A program made the position numbers and the translations under genes. Of a DNA stretch of 27,335 nt, positions 21,909 through 27,335 are shown piece by piece; the first letter of the stretch is position 1; the number at the start of each line of letters is the position of its first letter. The stretch is from CAZGXM01 sp964529795 (lineage in GTDB: Bacteria > Bacillota > JADQBR01). The stretch covers positions 1 through 27,335 of the forward strand of contig CAZGXM010000035.1 in the NCBI GenBank assembly GCA_964529795.1, written 5' to 3'. Below the pieces are notes generated by a model. It searched no databases. It was not told the origin of the DNA and worked only from the letters and a program-made list of their open reading frames with translations.

Positions 21909-23918
21909 TTGGGCAGTGCGGACATTGAAAAGCGGGTTGAAGAGCTCCGGGCCCGACTGGAAGAACATAATTACCGGTACTATGTATTGGACCAACCGGT
22001 AATTTCCGACCAGGAATATGATGACATGATGCGGGAACTGCAGGGACTGGAAGAGCGGTATCCAAAGCTGCGTGACCCGCATTCACCCACACAGCGGGTG
22101 GGCGGCGCACCCCGGGAAGGTTTTGCCGCGGTCGACCATCCCGTGCCCCTGCTCAGCCTGGACAACGCCTTTGGTGAAGGCCAGCTGCGCCAGTGGCACC
22201 AGCGTGCCCAAAGGTTGGCCGGTGAACCGCTGGATTACGTAGTGGAGCTGAAAATTGACGGTTTGTCCGTGGTACTGACATACGAAGATGGTAAACTCCT
22301 GATTGGTGCCACCCGGGGTGACGGTGAAATGGGGGAAGATATTACGGCGAACATTAAAACCATCCCTTCGGTGCCACTGAGACTGAGAAAGAGTATTCCC
22401 CGGCTGATAGTCCGCGGTGAGGCGTACATGCCCAAAGCTGCCTTTCTGGAGCTGAACCGGCAGCGCGAGAAAGCAGGAGAGGCGTTGTTTGCCAACCCCC
22501 GCAACGCGGCGGCGGGTTCCCTGCGCCAGCTGGACCCCCGGGTGGCGGCCCGGAGAAACCTGCAGGTATTTGTGTACGATATCCTGGCAGTAGCAGGGAA
22601 AGACTTGGTTACCCATGATGAAGCGCTGGCCTTTTTAACGGAACTGGGCTTTGTGGTTAACCCTCATCGAAAACTATACAGCAGTATTGATGAGGTTTAC
22701 GAGTACTGCCGGTACTGGACGGAGAGACGAAATGAGCTTCCCTATGACATTGACGGGCTGGTGATCAAGGTTAACAAGCTGGCTGTCCATGACCTGCTGG
22801 GCAGTACCGCCAAGAGTCCCCGCTGGGCCATTGCTTATAAATTCCCCGCAGAACAGCGGGAAAGTGTTATCCAGGATATCTTTTTGCGGGTGGGCCGGAC
22901 GGGAGTGGTCACTCCCACCGCCCTGCTGGCGCCGGTGCAGCTGGCAGGCACCACGGTTACCAGGGCCACCCTGCATAATGAGGACTATATCAGGGAAAAG
23001 GATATTCGCATTGGCGACAGGGTGATAGTGAGAAAGGCCGGGGATATTATTCCCGAAGTGGTACGCGTGCTGCCGGAAAAGCGTCAGGGTGAGGAAAAGG
23101 AATTTCAGTTTCCCCTTCACTGTCCGGAGTGCGGTTCCCGCCTCAAGCGGGAAAATGATGAGGCAGCCATTCGCTGCCAGGGAGGCCTGGCCTGTAGCGC
23201 CCAGGTGCGGGAGGGGATAATCCACTTTGCTTCCCGTAATGCCATGGACATTGAGGGTCTGGGGCCCAAGATGGTGGAGCAGCTTCTGGATGCCGGGCTG
23301 ATTAAGAATGTGGCCGACCTTTACTACCTGAAGCTGGAGGACCTGCTGTCCCTGGACAGGGTGGGTGAAAAGTCTGCTTGCAATTTGCTGGCGGCCATTG
23401 AAAAGAGCAAGAAAAATCCCCTGCACCAGTTGATATTCGCCTTGGGGATACGCCACGTGGGATCAGGTACCAGCAAGACTTTGGCTGACCATTTCGGCAG
23501 CCTGGAAAAATTATCTCAAGCTAAAGAGGCTGAGTTGACCGCCATTCCCGATGTGGGTCCGAAAATGGCAGAAAGCATCGTGACTTTTTTTGCAGAGGGA
23601 CAAAACCAAGCAGTGATTAAACGCTTGCTGGCAGCGGGAGTGAATACGAAAGCGGCAGAAAGTGAGCAGGCGAAAGACCTGCAGGACATTGCCTTTGTGA
23701 TAACCGGCAGATTGGAGGGCTACAGCCGCAAGGAGGCGCGGGAATTAATTGAAGCCAGAGGCGGCAAAGTATTATCTTCAGTCAGCAAAAAAACCGATTA
23801 TGTTTTGGCCGGGGGGGACCCGGGTTCCAAGGCGGAAAAAGCCAGGCAATTGGGTGTCCCGCTTATTGAGGTGAAGGATTTGGCCCGAACACTGGATGAT
23901 ATTGCAGCCGGGGTTTAA
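21909..23918 (+). CDS. ligA: NAD-dependent DNA ligase LigA
   Basis: LigA seals nicks during replication and repair using NAD. TTG 21909 has AGGAG ten bases upstream and gives 669 residues, the family size; the longer frame from TTG 21885 would place that ribosome site inside the gene. Domain Ia has YxxD/YYVLDQPVISDQEYD. The adenylation motif is ELKIDG with Lys115. The OB fold follows, then a four-cysteine zinc finger (Cys405, 408, 423, 429), helix-hairpin-helix repeats (GLGPKMVEQLL, IPDVGPKMAESI) and a C-terminal BRCT domain (about 590-669, FVITGRLEGYSRKEA). All parts are complete. Confidence 0.97.
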   Translation: MGSADIEKRVEELRARLEEHNYRYYVLDQPVISDQEYDDMMRELQGLEERYPKLRDPHSPTQRVGGAPREGFAAVDHPVPLLSLDNAFGEGQLRQWHQRAQRLAGEPLDYVVELKIDGLSVVLTYEDGKLLIGATRGDGEMGEDITANIKTIPSVPLRLRKSIPRLIVRGEAYMPKAAFLELNRQREKAGEALFANPRNAAAGSLRQLDPRVAARRNLQVFVYDILAVAGKDLVTHDEALAFLTELGFVVNPHRKLYSSIDEVYEYCRYWTERRNELPYDIDGLVIKVNKLAVHDLLGSTAKSPRWAIAYKFPAEQRESVIQDIFLRVGRTGVVTPTALLAPVQLAGTTVTRATLHNEDYIREKDIRIGDRVIVRKAGDIIPEVVRVLPEKRQGEEKEFQFPLHCPECGSRLKRENDEAAIRCQGGLACSAQVREGIIHFASRNAMDIEGLGPKMVEQLLDAGLIKNVADLYYLKLEDLLSLDRVGEKSACNLLAAIEKSKKNPLHQLIFALGIRHVGSGTSKTLADHFGSLEKLSQAKEAELTAIPDVGPKMAESIVTFFAEGQNQAVIKRLLAAGVNTKAAESEQAKDLQDIAFVITGRLEGYSRKEARELIEARGGKVLSSVSKKTDYVLAGGDPGSKAEKARQLGVPLIEVKDLARTLDDIAAGV

Positions 23919-23932
23919 AAATCGTGGTAAGT

Positions 23933-23962
23933 TTGTCACCTCAAGAAAATATTTGCTATAAT
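23933..23962 (+). promoter_or_regulatory. Promoter of gatCAB
   Basis: -35 TTGTCA (23933-23938), 18-base spacer, -10 TATAAT (23957-23962) preceded by TG one base upstream. This gives a leader of about 20 bases before the gatC ribosome site. Confidence 0.8.
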
Positions 23963-23991
23963 GAGCTAGACTCGAATACGGGGGTGTAATG

Positions 23992-24279
23992 ATGAGTAAT
24001 ATTTCAAAAAAAGATGTGGAACACGTGGCCATGCTGGCCCGCCTGGAATTTTCCGAAGAAGAACTGGAGGAATTTACTAGGCAGTTAAATGATATTTTAG
24101 CTTACATGGACAAGTTGAACCGGCTGGATACCGCTGACGTGGAGCCGACTGCCCACGTGTTGCCCGTTAAGAACGTTACCCGGGAAGATGTCTCCAGGAA
24201 ATATTTTGATAATGAAACAGCTTTAAAGAACGCCCCGGACAGGGAAGACGGGATGTTCAAAGTACCCAAGATTGTATAG
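23992..24279 (+). CDS. gatC: Asp-tRNA(Asn)/Glu-tRNA(Gln) amidotransferase subunit C
   Basis: GatC is a small structural subunit that wraps around GatA and stabilises the GatCAB complex. The 95 residues show MSNISKKDVEHVAMLARLEF at the N-terminus and PTAHVLPVKNVTREDV near the C-terminus, both typical. Two adjacent ATGs (23989, 23992) are possible; 23992 has the better spacing (seven bases) from GGGGG. It is the first gene of gatCAB, with its own promoter, and gatA begins 18 bases after it. Confidence 0.96.
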   Translation: MSNISKKDVEHVAMLARLEFSEEELEEFTRQLNDILAYMDKLNRLDTADVEPTAHVLPVKNVTREDVSRKYFDNETALKNAPDREDGMFKVPKIV

Positions 24280-24297
24280 GGAGTAGGGGGATAGAGC

Positions 24298-25764
24298 ATG
24301 TCAATCCACACACTGACCGTACACCAACTTCATGAAAAACTGAAAAGCAGGGAGATCAGTTCCCGGGAATTGACGGCAGCAGTGCTGGCGCAGGTTGAAA
24401 AGGCAGAGCCCAGAGTAAAGGCATACGTCACCATTACTGCTGAAGAAGCCCTGGAAAAGGCCCGGGAAGTGGACCGGCGAATTGCATCCGGTGAAGAATT
24501 AAAGGCGCTGACCGGCATTCCCATGGCTTTGAAGGACAATATGTGTACCGAAGGCATAAAGACCACCTGTGCTTCCCGGATACTACATAATTTTGTACCG
24601 CCTTACAGTGCCACAGTTGCTGAAAAACTGGTCCGCGAAGGGGCGGTATTGCTGGGCAAGCTGAATATGGACGAGTTTGCCATGGGTTCCTCCAATGAAA
24701 ATTCTGCTTTCCATCCCACCCGCAACCCCTGGGATTTGGACCGGGCTCCCGGTGGTTCCAGCGGCGGTGCTGCCGCGGCGGTGGCGGCGGCGGAGGCGGT
24801 ATTTACACTGGGGAGCGACACCGGCGGGTCAATTCGTCAGCCTGCCTCGTTCTGCGGTGTTGTCGGCCTCAAGCCCACCTATGGCCGGGTTTCCCGCTAC
24901 GGCTTGATTGCTTTTGCCTCGTCTCTGGACCAGATTGGCCCGGTAACCAGGGACGTAAAGGACTGTGCTCTGGTACTGCAGGCAATTGCCGGACATGATG
25001 ACAAGGACTCTACTTCGGCAGACCTGGATGTCCCGGACTACCTGCAGTCTTTGAACGGTGATATCAAGGGAATGCGCCTGGGAATTCCCAAGGAATACTT
25101 TGCTTCAGGCTTGGAAAGGGAGGTTCGGCAAACGGTTGAGGCGGCAATTAAGCAAATGGAGGAACTGGGGGCGGTGTGTGAGGAAATGTCCCTGCCCCAT
25201 ACCGAGTATGCCCTGCCCGCGTACTATTTGGTAGCGCCTGCGGAGGCGAGCTCCAATCTGGCGCGTTATGACGGCGTCAGGTACGGCTACCGTGATGAAG
25301 AGGCGGAAGATGTCATTTCCATGTTCAGAAAAACCCGCAGTAAGGGCTTCGGGGCGGAAGTGAAACGGCGGATAATGCTTGGCACCTACGCTTTGAGTTC
25401 AGGTTATTACGATGCGTATTATTTAAAGGCTTTAAAGGTACGCACCCTGATTCGCCGGGACTTTGACCAGGCCTTTGAGCAATTTGATGCCATTGTCGCG
25501 CCTACATCACCCACTGTGGCTTTCAAGATCGGTGAAAAAACCGGCGACCCGTTGTCAATGTATTTGTCCGATTTATTCACCATTCCTGTAAACATGGCCG
25601 GGCTGCCGGCAATATCACTGCCCTGCGGCTTTAGCGAAGGACTGCCGGTGGGACTGCAGATTATCGGCAAGCCCTTTGATGAGGCTACAATACTGAAAGT
25701 GGCATATCACTACGAGCAAAGTACCCCTTATCACCGGCAGCGGCCGGATTTGGAGGTGAAATAG
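24298..25764 (+). CDS. gatA: Asp-tRNA(Asn)/Glu-tRNA(Gln) amidotransferase subunit A
   Basis: GatA is the amidase subunit that frees ammonia from glutamine for transfer to mischarged Glu-tRNA(Gln) or Asp-tRNA(Asn). The 488 residues hold the amidase-signature catalytic triad at the canonical positions: Lys79 (MALKDN), Ser154 (PGGSSGG) and Ser178 (TGGSIRQPASF). GGGGG precedes ATG 24298. The gatB start codon directly abuts its stop codon. Its presence implies that the cell makes Gln-tRNA, and perhaps Asn-tRNA, by the indirect route, as is usual in Firmicutes. Confidence 0.98.
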   Translation: MSIHTLTVHQLHEKLKSREISSRELTAAVLAQVEKAEPRVKAYVTITAEEALEKAREVDRRIASGEELKALTGIPMALKDNMCTEGIKTTCASRILHNFVPPYSATVAEKLVREGAVLLGKLNMDEFAMGSSNENSAFHPTRNPWDLDRAPGGSSGGAAAAVAAAEAVFTLGSDTGGSIRQPASFCGVVGLKPTYGRVSRYGLIAFASSLDQIGPVTRDVKDCALVLQAIAGHDDKDSTSADLDVPDYLQSLNGDIKGMRLGIPKEYFASGLEREVRQTVEAAIKQMEELGAVCEEMSLPHTEYALPAYYLVAPAEASSNLARYDGVRYGYRDEEAEDVISMFRKTRSKGFGAEVKRRIMLGTYALSSGYYDAYYLKALKVRTLIRRDFDQAFEQFDAIVAPTSPTVAFKIGEKTGDPLSMYLSDLFTIPVNMAGLPAISLPCGFSEGLPVGLQIIGKPFDEATILKVAYHYEQSTPYHRQRPDLEVK

Positions 25765-27207
25765 ATGAGTGCTGAATACGAAGCGGTAATAGGTTTGGAG
25801 GTTCATGCCGAATTAAAGACCAAATCCAAAATATTTTGTGCCTGTGCCACGGAATTCGGCGGCGCACCCAACACCCACGTCTGTCCGGTTTGCCTGGGCC
25901 TGCCCGGGGTGCTGCCGGTATTGAACAAAGAGGTGGTCAACTACGCCATCAAGGCAGGTTTGGCGCTTAACTGTGAAATCGTGGAGTTTAGCAAATTTGA
26001 CCGTAAAAACTATTTCTATCCCGACTTACCGAAAGCTTATCAGATCTCCCAGTATGATTTACCCATCTGTAAAAAAGGATATTTGGATATTGAAGTGGCT
26101 GGGCAAACCAAACGCATCGGCATTACCCGCCTGCACATGGAAGAAGACGCCGGGAAATTGGTTCACCAGGGCGACGCCATTGCCGAAGCGGAATCATCCC
26201 TTGTCGACTACAACCGTACCGGGGTGCCCCTGATTGAAATTGTTTCCGAACCCGATATGCGCTCGGCGGAAGAAGCGCGGGCTTACCTGGAGAAACTTAA
26301 AGCCATTCTCCAGTATACCGAGGTTTCCGACTGCAAAATGCAGGAGGGTTCCCTGCGCTGCGATGCCAATATTTCGGTACGACCAAAGGGCTCAAGGGGT
26401 CTGGGGACCAAGACGGAACTGAAAAACATGAATTCCTTCAAGGCACTGCAGAAAGCCATTGAATATGAGATTGAACGCCAAATTGACCTGATCGAAGACG
26501 GTGAACAGGTGGTTCAGGAAACCCGTTCCTGGGACGAAAACAAGGGTATATCCGTAAGCTTGCGCAGCAAAGAAGAGGCTCACGATTACCGCTATTTCCC
26601 CGACCCGGATTTGGTACCGCTGGTGATTGACCGTGAATGGGTGGAACGCATCCGGGAGACTTTACCTGAACTTCCTGATGCACGCAAACAGCGCTTGATG
26701 GAGGAATACGGGCTACCTGCTTATGATGCGGCGGTAATCACCGCTTCAAAGGACCTGGCGGATTATTTTGACCACTGTCTGGAACATTTTACCGATGCCA
26801 AAACAGTAAGCAACTGGATAATGGGCGAACTGTTACGTTTACTGAATGCCCGCAACATGGAAGCCGCCGCTGCTCCCGTTTCTCCAAAAGGACTGGCGGA
26901 ATTACTCAAGCTGATGGACAAAGGGGTAATCAGCGGTAAAATTGCCAAGCAGGTTTTTGAAGAAATGTTTGAGACCGGTAAGAGCGCTGCGGACATTGTT
27001 AAGGAAAAAGGACTGGAGCAGATTAGCGACCAGGGCGAACTGGAACAGGTAGTTGACCGGGTAATAGCGGAAAATCCTCGGAGTGTGGAGGATTACAAAA
27101 ATGGTAAAAAGAAGGCTATCGGGTTTCTGGTGGGCCAGGTAATGAAAGCTACCGGGGGCAAAGCAAATCCCCAACTGGCAAATAAGCTGCTGCAGGAAAA
27201 GCTTTAA
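25765..27207 (+). CDS. gatB: Asp-tRNA(Asn)/Glu-tRNA(Gln) amidotransferase subunit B
   Basis: GatB binds the mischarged tRNA, activates its side-chain carboxylate with ATP and accepts ammonia from GatA. The 480 residues are complete: YEAVIGLEVHAELKTKSKIF at the start, zinc-type cysteines CACATEF and CPVCLGLPG, FYPDLPKAYQISQYD, HMEEDAGKLVH and VPLIEIVSEPD in the kinase-like cradle, and a helical YqeY-like tail domain ending FLVGQVMKATGGKANPQ. GGAGGTG lies six bases before ATG 25765. It is the last gene of the operon and is followed by a strong terminator. Confidence 0.98.
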   Translation: MSAEYEAVIGLEVHAELKTKSKIFCACATEFGGAPNTHVCPVCLGLPGVLPVLNKEVVNYAIKAGLALNCEIVEFSKFDRKNYFYPDLPKAYQISQYDLPICKKGYLDIEVAGQTKRIGITRLHMEEDAGKLVHQGDAIAEAESSLVDYNRTGVPLIEIVSEPDMRSAEEARAYLEKLKAILQYTEVSDCKMQEGSLRCDANISVRPKGSRGLGTKTELKNMNSFKALQKAIEYEIERQIDLIEDGEQVVQETRSWDENKGISVSLRSKEEAHDYRYFPDPDLVPLVIDREWVERIRETLPELPDARKQRLMEEYGLPAYDAAVITASKDLADYFDHCLEHFTDAKTVSNWIMGELLRLLNARNMEAAAAPVSPKGLAELLKLMDKGVISGKIAKQVFEEMFETGKSAADIVKEKGLEQISDQGELEQVVDRVIAENPRSVEDYKNGKKKAIGFLVGQVMKATGGKANPQLANKLLQEKL

Positions 27208-27245
27208 CGTAATGCTTACTCATAAGCAAAGAAAGGTTTTTCAAT

Positions 27246-27280
27246 GGGCTATGCGTTGATACACGCATAGCCCTATTTTT
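27246..27280 (+). terminator. Strong intrinsic terminator after gatB
   Basis: GGGCTATGCG (27246-27255) and CGCATAGCCC (27264-27273) make a perfect 10-bp stem with an 8-base loop, followed by TATTTTTAT. Confidence 0.93.
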
Positions 27281-27321
27281 ATATTTAGGAAATTATACCC
27301 TGTGGATAATTTCCTAAATAT
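27281..27321. repeat. Perfect 16-bp inverted repeat with a DnaA-box-like loop edge
   Basis: ATATTTAGGAAATTAT (27281-27296) is exactly complementary to 27306-27321 around a 9-base loop. TGTGGATAA (27301-27309), the complement of the consensus DnaA box TTATCCACA, spans the loop and the first bases of the right arm. The window ends 14 bases later, so its context is unknown. Confidence 0.7.
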
Positions 27322-27335
27322 GGGGGTTGTTAAGG

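Overview
The window reads as chromosome of a spore-forming, probably anaerobic Firmicute of the Clostridia (Peptococcaceae / Desulfotomaculum-like). The reasons are a GerA-type spore germination receptor operon, a SAM-I riboswitch on a met transporter operon, YerC, PcrA-LigA, GatCAB, strong Shine-Dalgarno sites, many GTG/TTG starts, and roughly balanced base composition. Genus cannot be fixed from sequence reading alone. No tRNA, rRNA, CRISPR array, intact transposase or phage gene was seen.

Layout. (1) 1-2586: the end of the purine operon, purH (5' end outside the window) and purD. (2) 2587-7348: a REP-like palindrome, then a germination receptor cluster in the order gerAB, gerAA, a second gerAB that has lost its middle, gerAC, and a small two-helix membrane protein. 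(3) 7352-10189, minus strand: metN-metI-metQ methionine importer behind a SAM-I riboswitch with terminator/antiterminator, ending in a hairpin terminator shared with the converging ger cluster. (4) 10154-10640: yerC, a TrpR-like regulator gene transcribed away from met, with its own terminator. (5) 10667-17151: a tightly packed histidine operon hisZ-G-D-B-H-A-F-IE with overlaps or one-base gaps at every junction. It makes all steps from PRPP to imidazoleglycerol phosphate, the dehydratase and the final dehydrogenase, but has no hisC or histidinol-phosphatase. (6) 17152-19574: a looser stretch with half a REP-like repeat, an unknown very hydrophilic 99-residue protein behind what looks like a forespore sigma-G promoter, a broken fragment of a dipeptide ABC transporter ATPase gene, a YegS/DgkB-type lipid kinase, a YbgC-like thioesterase and a stand-alone CitB/DcuR-type helix-turn-helix protein. 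(7) 19585-27335: pcrA, ligA, then gatC-gatA-gatB from its own promoter, a strong terminator, and a perfect 16-bp palindrome at the edge.

Most of the window is conserved housekeeping. purHD, yerC, the lipid kinase, pcrA-ligA and gatCAB are also neighbours in Bacillus subtilis, so this looks like an old Firmicute backbone into which the ger, met and his blocks are set. The unusual parts are the gutted gerAB inside the germination operon, the probable sigma-G gene of unknown function, a dispersed hairpin repeat family found three times, and two unlinked biosynthetic/transport operons driven by nearly identical extended -10 promoters. I did not find a convincing new defence or mobile system.
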